Positions 11,063 to 22,162 are shown, counted from the first letter of the stretch. The stretch: DNA of 24,527 nucleotides from Lactifluus volemus (GCA_022376515.1 WTXI01000452.1:1-24527), one strand, 5' to 3'. Notes: generated by a model not told the origin, from the letters alone. Numbers and translations: made by a program.

Positions 11063-14000
11063 TTACAGGTGTCTAACTTGAGTCGAAGAATTGACTACCA
11101 AGAGATCACTACCCATTAACCAGGGTGTCTCATTGGACACCAGCCATTTCTTGAGCACTGAAAACTCGTGCTTCCCAGTGGCTTTGCACAGAGAATAGAA
11201 TTTCGAGTTGTGGTTCGAAAGAAGGGTGGCCGGGCTGTCAAATTCTACTATGCGCCCTTGATTAAGAAGCATTACCTGAAATTAGTGATTACCTTGAGCA
11301 GCTACCCCAGTAGACGAACACGCTACTACATACCCGGTCGTAATCGATCACTGTTCGGAGACGGTGCGCAATCGTCAGGATGGTGCTTTCAGCGAACTCA
11401 CTGATAAAGATACATGAGCACCATTACAATAATTTTTAAAGTATAGTTTACCGTCTGATAGTTTGGCTGATAAGTTCATCGGTGGCATAGTCAACGCTGT
11501 TGAATGAATTGAATTTACAATCCCGCTAACAAACAGCATCGTTTTACCTTGCAGTTGCCTGGTACAATCGTGTCAGTGGTTCGTGGTGAAAGGGCAAACT
11601 GTAAACGCTAACCTCATCCATGACGAGCACTTTCGATCGTTTTATGATGGCTCGAGCCATACAAAGTAACTGTTTTTCGCTGGAAAGAGCTTAGAAAGTG
11701 ATACAAAAAAAACACAAGGGACGATTCAATTACCCAGTAGAGAAATTCTCGCCACCCTCAGATACAGGCGAGTCGAGATCACGGAAGACGTTGGTATTGA
11801 CGCTGTCTTGTTCCTCATCTCCAGGTGGAATCAAGTGAACACGACGCAGCGCTTCGTACTAATTACATCAAGTAGGCATTGGCGAGGACCGGAAGCATTG
11901 GCTGCCACTTACAATCTCGGCATCTTGGTATTCCTCGAAGACGTCCAGGGTGGAACGCAGAGTGCCACTCAGAATGGTCGGATCCTCTGAAAGAAGCATG
12001 AGTTATAGCTTGGTTATGCTATATCTGGGGATTCCGCGTACGAGGTATGATCGTCAGCTTGCTCCGGAGGTCGGTGAGGCCGATTTTAGATATATCGAGG
12101 CCATCAATTCGGATCCGTCCCGCCGTGGCTTCAACGAAGCGGAAGAAGGACAGCGCAAGTACTCTTTCCCGAACCGGTACGACCCAGAATGCCAACCTAT
12201 GGAACTAGTCAAACTTGGACGAGGCGTTCGTCGGCCACACTACCTTCTCGCCAGGTTTGATGAGAAATCCAAATTGTGTAGTACATCAGGAAGTTCGGGC
12301 TAGTGGCGAGAATGAGACAGGAACATGGATGTCCATTTTGCTACCCACCGCATATCTAATCACGAGGTCCTCGCACACGATTTCTCCTTTAGTTGGCCAT
12401 GACGCTGGCGGACGCGGTTCCACGAACTCAGGGCTTCTACTTGAAGCTCAGAATACTCTTTGATCCGTTCGAGTGCAACCTTCATATGAAGTCAACTTCA
12501 TCGTGTAGGTTTTAGCCAAATGAAAAATTGAACCATGACTGTTCCAGACTGACAAACTGTGGACCTATTGCACATCGTTACTAATTGGTATCTAACGACT
12601 GAGTGATGAACACGACATACCTGGACAAAATCTATGAATGAGATTAGTGGCCCGTACCATGTGGAACAAGTTCAAGACTTACATCATTGGTGACGGTAGA
12701 CGCGAACGCAAGAATAAAACCTGCGAGAGCGGCGTCGATAGATGGGTAAGGATCGTTACGAAGGCCGCCAGACCAACGATGACAGACGAAAGGAGTTCGA
12801 AACGGACGGAGAGCCAAATGTTAACTGCATAAAGCGTCACAAACCACACAGGAAAGGTGTTACACGACTTGGCTTGCGCACCTCCCCATATCCAATAGTA
12901 TGGGTTATATTCTATAGTTCACAATCAGAGATCCTTCCACGATGACTGCTGTGGTTTCACCGTATCAACACATCTCAGCATATCACGCATGAACTTCGAG
13001 GACGCCCCAAAAGCACGCAGGATCGTTACTCCAGATATCGTTTCGCCGTACATCGAATACAACGGTGATCGCGAGACCGAATCTGAAAAGTATTAGATTG
13101 GCGCTGATAGACCACTATGAGACAACCAGTGACATACCCAATCGTCGCAAGTCCCGAGAAGTTTGGCCATAAATCTGTTCGTGAGTATAGTTATGTAGAT
13201 ATATGTCGTGTTGCCACAACGCACTTTGGAAGCTGTTTAATGAAGCTTTCAGGACCGCTATGATGATGATTGGAAATTTCTTACTGTTCCAGTAGAGTAA
13301 ACAAATGATGGCGATGAATAAGAAAAATTGGGGACCACCGACAACGCTGATAGTAAGGAGCGTAGTGAAGACAGACAGCCCGCACATTACGGTAATACCA
13401 AAGGTTCCCGAAAGACTGCTATCAACGCCTAATTCATATGAGATATAAAGGACAACGTGGATCAGAGGAAGGTGCAATTACCTTCGAAATCGTTTCCAAA
13501 ACGGTTAAGAAGTCTCCCACGGGAAACAGTGTCGTGGAACCGGATATTTACAAACAGAACGGTTTCCAGAAGCTCTGCAACCGAATGAAGATCAAGCGGA
13601 ACATCTAGAGAATATATAAATAACATACTCTTATACAGTACAGTTGACATGTGGATGGAGCCGGTATCTAGAGAGTGGTGAGTAAAATGCGCGTTGGTAG
13701 TGCTGGTCACGAACACAGGATATACCAGCAGGCAGTCGCGAGAATGAGACCTAATTATCCACAGGAAATAAATGTCATATGGCAGAAACTATAACATACG
13801 GACGAACCGACGGCAGTTATCTGTTACAGGAGAACCAGATGAGATGAGGAGTTTACTTGGCGAAGTTCAAGGATACTCACAAGTGCATAGATTTCTATGT
13901 AAAACATTGGACTCCATGGCTCACGGTTACCTTGAGAAGCTCCTGACCAATAACTAGACAAGCCCTTAGACCTGGAATCACTATCTGAGACGATAGGTAT

Positions 14001-17000
14001 ACCTTAACCAGCCGTTTTTGCGATCGGGCTTGCGTGGCGAGCAAAGAGAAGACGGCGAAGATGATCCAGTACGAGATGCCACCACATGCCTTGAGGTAAG
14101 TCTCCCACACCGAGCGGTCAATCCTACCTACTGCCCTTGCCTCCTCTTCGACCAACTTGCGAGGACTTTCTTGTCAGGTTTGGGATTTCCGTCAAGGGGG
14201 GTCACAGTTCCAGAAAGATTGGCTTCTGATGTTGCCTCACCACTCGAAGGGCTGTGCCCGCCCCCTCATCCTTTTTGCCATGGAGTTCTTCCTCAATGGC
14301 CTGGTCACGTACAGCTTCTGTTCACCCCTTCCTGTGGGCTCAATAGTTCCAGACTGCGCGAGACTGTTTATTACACCAGATGATTGAAACCCATGGAGAT
14401 CGCCTTTATACAACACGCGACCGTACTCCAAGGCCACAACATAGCTAGCACCGGGAGCACACAGCTGCACATGGTGAGAGACGAGGATAACCGTCCGGCC
14501 ACGCACAAGGTCGCCCTTGAGGCATTCAAAGTAGAGATGATGAGCCGTGTGGGCGTCAACTGACGACTCAGAAGTCAGCGATCTGCCAGTAGCGATATGC
14601 GGCATTGTACCCACCCGCCGAAAGGACATCGTCTAGTAGGAGAATAGAAGCGCGAGAGTAAACGGCTCGAGCGAGGGAGACTGGTAGAACAGCCTTCAGA
14701 AATCTACGTCAATTCATTGTAGCCACAAACTTACCACGAGCTTTTTGTCCACCAGATAGATTGACCTATAGAACGCTTTGACATTCATGACTGCGCATAA
14801 CAAGAGGAAAATTGTACATACCCCACGCTCACCGATCTCAGACTCGTCGCCATCCTCGAGAATCATGAGGTCATTAACGAGCGCGCAAACCTCGAGAGTT
14901 CTCTGGTAGCGTTCCTCAACGTAAGGAAGATTGAATAGGATATTCTCTGTGCGGAAAAGCACGTCAACACGACAAAAGGGATGCCCATTCTAAAGTCATA
15001 CCTTTGATTGAGCATTGCGCAGCCATGTATCTGAAACGGACATGATGAACGTTGTCGCAAGTGTCAAGACGCTCAGACTCACTTGAGGAACGTAGGCACA
15101 GACCCATCAACGACCCAATCGTCTGGCGGAGGGATGATACCCACGAAGGAGGCTATGGCATCTGGAGGTGTCTTGGGGCACAGAACCTGACCAGTAAGGA
15201 AGTCCGCCTCCCCGAGAAGCGCTGCACTCGATTAGAGATGTAACTGACTGAATTACAAAACTCGCACGCACCGAGGAGAAGGAGGGTTTTACCACTACCA
15301 AACTTGCCGCAGACAAGGCTCAACTCTCCTTTGGAAAGACGATATTGAGATCCATTAACATGAATTTTGTTTTCGGCGTAGTTGATACACTAGACACTTC
15401 ACTGGGAGTGCCAGAGCGTGCACGATCCTGCGGCCATGTGACAGTGGCACCATGAAATGCAATTGGGAGATGACTTTCGCCAAGAGGTGGGACGGGAGCA
15501 ATCTCCGTGGTGTGAAGGTACTTTTCGATACGACGGAGGGAAACAAAGACTACGAGGCGTAGAGGTATAAAGGACAGAAAGGGATAGCTTCGTGGAGAAC
15601 ATACCTGAAGCATATTGATCAATGTTTCGGGAAGAGCGTTTAGTGCAAATTTCATTTCGGAGAAAACTGAGCGTTCCGATTAACCTTGAACTTGCTAGTA
15701 TCATGTCCGAAACTTACCAGCAACCTGCAATCATGAGACACACCCACTCAACAAGTCGTTCATACAGGCCGAAGATAGAAGCGTACCGAAGCAAATGCCA
15801 CTGAGGGTGTGAGGATTTGGTTCTTGATCACGGCGAAATGGAAGAAAGCCACTAGGGTGACCACCATAGGTGAGGCCTCCCTGTCATATCGTAGGTTACG
15901 TGAGGTTGACATAGAACTCGGGCTTGCTCACCAGATGGCACCCCAGAGAACCTTCCCGGGAGCAAATATTCGGCCCATGTTCTTATACGTTCAAAGGAAG
16001 AAAGGACGCACCTCGATCATGTAGTTGAGCTTCTGGAATTTCATTCTTTCTCTCTGACCCTCAATACACGCTTCTCAAATTTGCGCTCCCATGCCATAAA
16101 CTGACAACGTAAACTGACGTTCGAGAACCGTGAGTAGAACGTAATGTCGATACCTTTAGCATCCGAATGGCACCTAAAATCTCGTTCATCAATGCGATCC
16201 GTTCATCTCTCGCCTTCATAAGTCTATCCTGTGCACCAACAATGATCTTCCCGCCAGATGGTTCAAGGGTAGGAACAAGCAAGTCACCGCGAGTCCGACG
16301 AAAGCAGATGAGCCCAGCAATTCGTACAGGAAAATCGTCCCAATGATGATTTCGATCGGGGAATCTTTGATATTGCTAGGGAGACGTCCAATGAAGGGCA
16401 GTAAAGCGACGCACCAACAAGTGTAAATACATGCCGACCGAATTCACTGACCCTATCCACGTCTGTTGTCATGAGTGTCATGACCTGTGCCTTGCTGGTG
16501 AAATCATCTTCGTCCTCCTCTTAGAAGACTCGGACGCTGCGTCCGGATTGTCATAGTTGTTGGTCTTATTCTCTGACGAGCCCGAAGACGATGCAACATC
16601 CTTTCTAACAAGCGTCTTGGCAAAAAGAATTGAGTTTAGCTGCATGCGCATGCTGGCCTGCAGGTTGGTTGTCGAGAGGGACCACACCTGACCATTTACT
16701 AACCCAGCTATTATCAATACTAGGATGCGGAAAAAGGGAAGAAAAACCCACTCAGATGAAGAGAGGCGGTCGTCGCGAACATGCCGAAAGAGTATAACCA
16801 TCCCCAGCTTCGGTCGTGCCTTTCAGGGTCCGTTTCGAGGTACCGCACCAGCTTCATCAAGAAGAATTGGGGTGCATAGGAGAGTACTGCCCCCGTTGCG
16901 GCAAGTGCCATCTGCGCTGTAAAGGTTGCTCGGTTTATATATGCAAGTCTGAATGCAAGTTCCCAGCCGCTACCAGGACGAACATTCCAGAACATGAACC

Positions 17001-17972
17001 GTCTCAAGTGTGTCGTAGACAGTGTAGAGCGCATATTGCGGAAGATATAGGTGGCACGCATATACCCAGGGACGATGGGCAGATCACCTATATCCAAGAT
17101 GTGATAGTGTTGCCGAGCATTACAACTTTGGTTGTATACGAAAAGAGGAGGTATCCCAAATCGAAGCGCCTACGCACAAAGTCAGATATTGGACTAATCA
17201 ATGCAGATATACATACCCGTGATACCAGAAACATTATCATAAACCTTGTTCGTAATGGAAGCAACAACTTTCTCTGAGTAAATGCGTGAAACGGGATAAT
17301 GCTGAGGAGGGCCGAGCGGCGTTGTGACGACAACAACAGTCGAGAAACCATATAGACAAAGAACCATATACCATAGGACTTGCAAAATGTGGGGCTGAGA
17401 GTCTTCGGCTAAAGAAGAAACGGAGGCTCGATCCTGGGAACGAGAGCCGTAAACGCCAATAGCACAAAGGCGAGGTCGTGAGGACGAAGAGATGAATGAT
17501 GTTCCTTGTATGCGAGTGAACCGTGTTTCTACCAACAGACTGGGCCGAGAGGAGCGAGAGGTAAACGGCAAACAGGACATGGAGCAAGCATGTGATTTGG
17601 GTATTTAAGGACGAAGACGAAATTGCATATCCCAGAGTGACGGTCTGGAGAGAGACAATGACTGTAAAAGCAATCACTAGCAGTGCACCTCGTAGCTTCG
17701 TCTAAGAAAGAAAGAGGTTGGATAGTACACTTCCGCTCAACGATAATCAGACTTACGATTACCCAGAAATTTTCCTCGTCAATGGGTTCGCCATCAATGA
17801 CATCTTCTGGTAAAGTTACATCGAATGGGTCATGTCGAGACTCCAATGGACTATCTGAGGTGATAGGTAGGGCGATTCCACCTTGCTTGGAAGTAGATAA
17901 TCCGAATAAAACGAGACTGAGGAGTGAGCAAGTTGCGAGCGTGACCGCAATAGGAAATTGAAATAATGGCAT
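11063..17972 (-). CDS. ABCC/MRP-type (Ycf1-like) ABC transporter, reading frame repeatedly shifted
   Basis: ATP-driven exporter of the multidrug-resistance-associated class, expected in the vacuolar or plasma membrane, typically moving glutathione or other organic-anion conjugates. About 40 exons were traced by family landmarks: N-terminal membrane segments ([16 protein letters not shown]), [45 protein letters not shown]1 Walker A GKFGSGKT, signature LSGGQKAR, Walker [12 protein letters not shown] and HH-loop VSHHVQLC; second membrane half [16 protein letters not shown] and [14 protein letters not shown]2 [32 protein letters not shown] and TIAHRLRT; stop TAA at 11063. All catalytic motifs are recognisable. 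Between 12154 and 17475 about 20 one-base shifts, nearly all losses, break the frame; 11063-12150 is clean. It may be a recent pseudogene or uncorrected sequence. The true start is uncertain: ATG 17972 lies inside the first hydrophobic segment, and the frame is open upstream to an acceptor at about 18040. Confidence 0.85.
13225..13232 (-). other. 8-nt micro-exon of the ABC transporter
   Basis: On the minus strand CTTCCAAA lies between ...TTAAACAG and GTGCGTTG. Including it joins ...YWN, TSK and [12 protein letters not shown] in frame. The three added residues give the spacing expected between the membrane helix and YGQTSRD in ABCC proteins. Skipping it breaks the frame. Confidence 0.7.
15718..15724 (-). 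other. 7-nt micro-exon of the ABC transporter
   Basis: On the minus strand GTTGCTG lies between an acceptor ...ATGATTGCAG and a perfect donor GTAAGT. It joins ...TPSVAFAS to [14 protein letters not shown] as FAS-VA-VFSE with correct phase on both sides. Family members read continuously through this point, so the micro-exon is needed. Confidence 0.75.
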
Positions 17973-18938
17973 GCCAGGGGTCAGAAGAAGGAAAGGGCCC
18001 CGACGTCGCTTTGCAAACGACGAAGAGGTGGATATGAACTACTTGAGACCAGTCGTACATTAATTGACGCTTCCGAGACCCAAATAAACACTAGTAGGGC
18101 TGTGCACTGTCCGTTTACGGTACTTACTCGGCTCGGAATCGGAATCGGATTAAGTCGCGCTTTCAGTTCTGAGTTTTTTGCAGTCCCTCTCAATCTCTCA
18201 GACGAAGGCTGGCCGATGGAACCCTGCCAGTGAATACGAACCGCACGAACACATCGCGATCACAGAAAATCGTACGGGGCTTCCCTCTCGCGCTCGTTTT
18301 CCTTGACCTTTCCTGGCCTACCGTTGAACACCGTTTTCTGCTCTCCAGAGGTAGGCGGACCTGCAACGAGTCTCGAACAATGACGTTTGCCTGACTCCGA
18401 TCTACATGATCAGGGTAACTTGCTGTGTCATCGTAATAAATTTGCGTCTCAGAGGCCAGCCACCGTAAGTGTGCGGAGCAAAAATCGATTTAAACGGATA
18501 TATACAATAGATATGCTTGTATGTATAAATCGTGAGTTGGGTTTTAGGTTTGGGACGACTGTGGAAATAGCTAGTAGTACGTATGTTGCTGTATGCGATG
18601 CGTGTTTAACGATAAAAGTGGTGCACGGTGGCTAAAAGGTTACAAGAAGGAATGTGTGATGCGATGTGCGATGTGCGATTGCAAACTACGTCGATCGAGT
18701 GGAACGGAAAGGCGAGAAACGTCTAATGAGCAGTGCGAAAGCGATGCGTGGCGAAGGATAAAAAGTGAAGTACCTGGGCATGCAGTTGGGATCGTTACAG
18801 TGATGGGGATGTGGTGTGCGAGAGCATCGTTCAATCAAAGAAATATTTTTTGGAATATCCCTTCTTGACAGTCCGGACGACGACCTGTTCGAGTGCCCTA
18901 CGCTAGAGCAAGGGACACCAAGACGGACTTACCTGATT
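17973..18938. other. Intergenic region upstream of the ABC transporter
   Basis: This region holds the ABC promoter and possibly a 5' coding exon. On the minus strand a good intron runs from GTAAGT (about 18125) to CAAGTAG (about 18041). The exon before it is open, and in frame with RRRGPFLLLTPG, back to a TGA near 18260, but has no ATG. The part near 18.9 kb also carries the 3' end of the G-patch transcript. Its coding sequence ends at 18939 and a GTAAGT follows soon after the stop. AATAAA occurs at 18435-18440. I see no independent gene. Short frames at 18387-18868 have no recognisable motif. Confidence 0.5.
18506..18550 (+). repeat. Dispersed intergenic repeat, copy 2
   Basis: Partner of 10729-10780 in the same orientation. 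It shares AATAGAT, GCTTGTATG, TATAAATCGTG and GTTGG followed by a T-rich run. The two copies lie on either side of the ABC transporter gene. Confidence 0.5.
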
Positions 18939-21574
18939 TTACTCCATGTCATCGTCGTCATCGTCCTCGTCATAACTGTCTTCGTCAGTGTCGCTGATCA
19001 CTAAGATTCCTCCATCCGGGTGAGAATCGGGCCACGGCGAGACCGGGACTTGGTCGACTTCCACTGGATGCGAGAATAAAGCCGTCCTTCGTTTGTCTAC
19101 CAGACTGTTGGGGGAGCATGGATCATCTTAATCATCCCAGGTATTACGGAGACTAGCTTTTGCAGCCGAATCACGCACCGGTCTTTCTCCCGAAGAAGGG
19201 CCCGGAACTTTTGTCTCTCAGCCTCGGACCGAGCCATTTGAATTTGCGCCATGAGACTCTTGGTCGTCTGAATGTGTTCCTCAAGGATTTCACTCCACTC
19301 AGCCAGAGGCGGCGAGATTTTTATACGCTTGGCTGGTGGCGGTCGTGTAATGGCATCGACTATGAAATTCACGGCAATTTCTTCCAAAGTGTTTTTGGAA
19401 GTGGTAGTAGACGGGTTGGCTGTTGGTTGGCGGTGCGGAAGGCCACCTTTCTCTTCCTGCTTTGAAGGACCAATTGTCGCAAGGCAGCCTCTTTGGCAAG
19501 AGGTCCGTCATCTACGATCTCCATAAGATCGGGGGGTAAGCGGGCGTGCCCCGTCAGCCATGTTGAAATCCGGCTGCATGACTTGCGGGCACCGTGAAGC
19601 TTGCATGAGCCCCTGGTGGTTCTGAATGATAGGCGCTTGATGGTCCGAGTTTGTCGGCGGGACACATGAATTGAGCTTTCTTGGGGAAAGTTGGGAAAAC
19701 AAGGAGAGGGGATAATTGAAGGTGAGGCTGAAATTGACGCTGGAGTAGGTGACGAAGGAAAGAACCGAGCGTTGGTGAGAGTGTAGGGGCTCGGGAGAAA
19801 CCAGAAGCCCCACCAGGGGGCCCGTTTCGCTTCGCGACATGATAGGCGGCCATATGATCGTCGGGATAATCTACTAGTGAGCTGGTCGTCGAGGTAGGGG
19901 AAGGAACCAAACGACCTCCAGAAAAAGGCTCGGAGGTCAAAGCGGCTAGCGACTTTTGGTTGTTAGAGTTCGGAGTATTGCCTTCCACTTGAGGCGTGAC
20001 TACCACACCGGGGTCTTGGAGTTCGAACACGTCAAGTGACGCGGGAGGGGGTGGTTGGGGTAGTGAGGCCGGGCTAAATACAGGATTCTGTGGCTGGGAA
20101 GGGGCCACTTCAGCGGTGTGGCCATCATAGAATAGGTCTGTGGGTGAATCTGAGACAGAATGTGGTTGTGGTAGTGCAATTGTTCTTGCATTATCCTTTT
20201 CAATAATATCCTGCTGTTGCAACGCAGCTGGTGAAACCCCGCGATACCAGAAAAGGCGGACGCCCTGTAAGCCCTCCATGCCACCCATTCGAGGGCTATC
20301 CCAAGCGAATTGCGCCTCTAGGTGATCCTCAAACTCGAAAAAGACTTTCCCTTCCGCGATCTCATAGCGATTTGGTCGAAATGTGAATTGTGAAAGCCAT
20401 TCAAGAACGAAAGAGTCAGTGCGAAACTTTCGGGGCAAAATCTCCATTACGAGAGAACGGTAGGGGTCGGCAGGCGGATAGAGTTCCTTAGGAAAAGAGC
20501 CACGGGTTCCTCCAACCTTGTCGTCGGGGTACATACCAAGAATTACATTCCTTCCCTTTGACCAGGACACATAAGAAATACTGGATGGTAGAGGTTGCGG
20601 AGTAAGTGGGAGTGGATGGATGGGGCGGAAGTTCAGATCGACGGAACCCAGGGGATGATTCAAAGCACCGGCTCGACAATCGACAGGTGATAACGGAAGG
20701 TGTATAGGAGCCGAAGGGAGAATAGGGAGGAGGGGAAGTTGAGAAGTAGATGGGAGAGGGAGGATTCGAATGGCCATTGGATGAGCTTTGGTAGATTTGG
20801 TCTTTTGCTTGGTCGTTTGTGAGGAGTCCGGTGTCGAGGGGGGAAGCGTATTCGTGACGTTCGTGATGAGCATGCTATGGTCATGGATCGACTTTGATGA
20901 TCCGTTCATTGAGCTAGGGCCAACAATGGGTCCAGGAACAAAGTCGCAGGGCGGTGCCTGTTCCAGTGTTGGGCCGAGATGAGGTTCATGATTCGAGATA
21001 TGCACAGACAATTTTCGAAGAGGGGTTTTGTCTGCGGGAAGTGAGGAGTTTACGCTCTTAGATATAGGTGAAACGGGCTGCTTGCTACTTGTTGCGGTGC
21101 GTGCTTCTTCACGGTGCTGAACGTATCTGGATGGCCCATTTCGAGAAGGGGACGCGTCACTTGCACCTAGGCCGATAGAAGGTATTTGAGACCTTACTCT
21201 GGGAGTGATTGGACTGGTTACACCTGCAAGACAAATCAACCACCCAGGAGAATGGCTGAAAGGGGACGAATACCTTCGAGGTTCATGCCGAGGCCACGTC
21301 CAGGTTTGTAGCCCATACGAACGAGGATGGAATAGCCTACACCTCTCAATTGGTCGGATTCGTCTCGTCTGGTAGGAATAGAATCCGGCGCCTTGGCGAT
21401 GTTCGCAAAGACGGCGGAGCTCTGGACATGTGCATGTGGCGGTGTCTTGGTAAGAGCTATGAACGGACCTGACTTGACCTTGTTCCTTGGCGGTTGATGT
21501 TTATCGTCGTCGTCGTCGTCGTCGATTACTATAGGTGAACTGCGAGATCCTGTGCCACGCGTACGAGCCGTCAT
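18939..21574 (-). CDS. G-patch protein with RRM-like region and SUMO-interaction-like termini
   Basis: Probable nuclear protein; G-patch domains usually bind and activate DEAH-box RNA helicases. Exon 1 is 21574-21274, followed by a 50-nt intron and a long second exon from 21223. The start is ATG 21574 (MTARTRGTG), 74 bp after the NDUFS5 stop. Residues 13-24 are SPIVIDDDDDDD, a SUMO-interaction-type motif encoded by a CGT microsatellite. The G-patch runs from about 78 (VGYSILVRMGYKPGRGLGMN) across the intron to PSIGLG. A Pro/Ser-rich linker follows, then about 355-429 resembles an RNA-recognition-motif fold (SLVMEILPRKF, GKVFFEFEDHLEAQFAW). Near the end come DLMEIVDDGPLAKEAALRQL, a basic patch and ILVISDTDED before a Asp-rich tail ending DDDDDDME, stop TAA 18939. 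Five one-base shifts between 19110 and 19765 interrupt the last third; the first two thirds are clean. Confidence 0.8.
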
Positions 21575-21648
21575 GATCGTTGAGGAACAAAAGGGGGGCA
21601 CGAGCACACCGTCAGCCCAGCAGTTTAATTATGTAATCAAATACGACA

Positions 21649-22162
21649 TTATTTCCCGGTGCCATCTCGTTGAATAAGGCCAACACCTGTGATAACACCG
21701 TCCGCCAATACATCCGCTATCTTGCGGCCCTCCGCAGCTTGGTGCTGTACCTTTTTGACAAATTCCTCCTTGATGGCCTTCGCACGTGCAATCTGCGGTA
21801 TATTTTACTAGTGAAGACGGGGATTAAGGGAATAGATGGCACTCGACATGCCTCTTTGGTGTGATGCAGACACTCTAAATAGTCATCAGCCTGTAGCTTG
21901 CACTCCTTCGGGTTGTCCGTCTCGGCATAACACTGGATTGGAAAATAAATAGATGAGATCAAAGACGCGTACTGTATGTACCTTGGAGAATTCCTGCCAA
22001 AACGCGAAGCAACGGGATCGACCTGTAAACAAAAACATCACACGAGCAGTTCACGAGATTTCACCCATCATAACATACCACCGTTAAAGCCAAAGCCAGA
22101 CTTGGAGAAAAGAAGGGTGAGAAGAATATAAAAAATGAAATTTTGAATGAACTCACGGCCAT
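21649..22162 (-). CDS. NDUFS5: NADH:ubiquinone oxidoreductase 15 kDa subunit (NDUFS5 family)
   Basis: Accessory subunit of mitochondrial complex I, facing the intermembrane space; 97 residues. Minus-strand exons are 22162-22157 (only ATGGCC), 22100-22079, 22022-21982, 21932-21852 and 21792-21649, totalling 294 nt in frame. Four cysteines form a twin CX9C pattern: Cys14-FAFWQEFSK-Cys24 and Cys34-KLQADDYLE-Cys44. This is the disulfide-relay (Mia40) import signature, so no cleavable presequence is expected. The order CFAFWQEFSKCY...DDYLECLHHTKE is diagnostic for NDUFS5. Intron 4 (21793-21851) starts GCATGT, a GC-AG intron; using GT instead destroys the frame. The gene is head-to-head with the GET5-like gene (62 bp between start codons) and tightly followed by the G-patch gene. 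Confidence 0.95.
21793..21851 (-). other. GC-AG intron in NDUFS5
   Basis: The exon ends ...CACACCAAAGAG, the intron begins GCATGTCGAG and ends TATACCGCAG, and the next exon begins ATTGCACGTGCG. The result HHTKE/IARAKAIKEE matches the conserved continuation of the family. No in-phase GT donor exists nearby. Confidence 0.85.

Noticed and set aside
16690..16790. A 32-nt intron after TTASLHL in the ABC transporter
   Set aside because: A 53-nt intron using a later acceptor (GGGTTAG) is also in frame and gives the expected spacing before [10 protein letters not shown].
17525..17570. A 28-nt intron in the ABC transporter (GTAGAAACAC to ATACAAG) that would avoid two frameshifts
   Set aside because: 28 nt is below the size of the other introns. 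The frames it skips contain LLAFTALVP and HTRNI-type sequence that fits the family better as exon with one-base losses. It cannot be fully excluded.
21505..21530. CGT microsatellite as a regulatory repeat
   Set aside because: It lies inside the G-patch coding sequence and simply encodes the Asp run of the N-terminal acidic motif.
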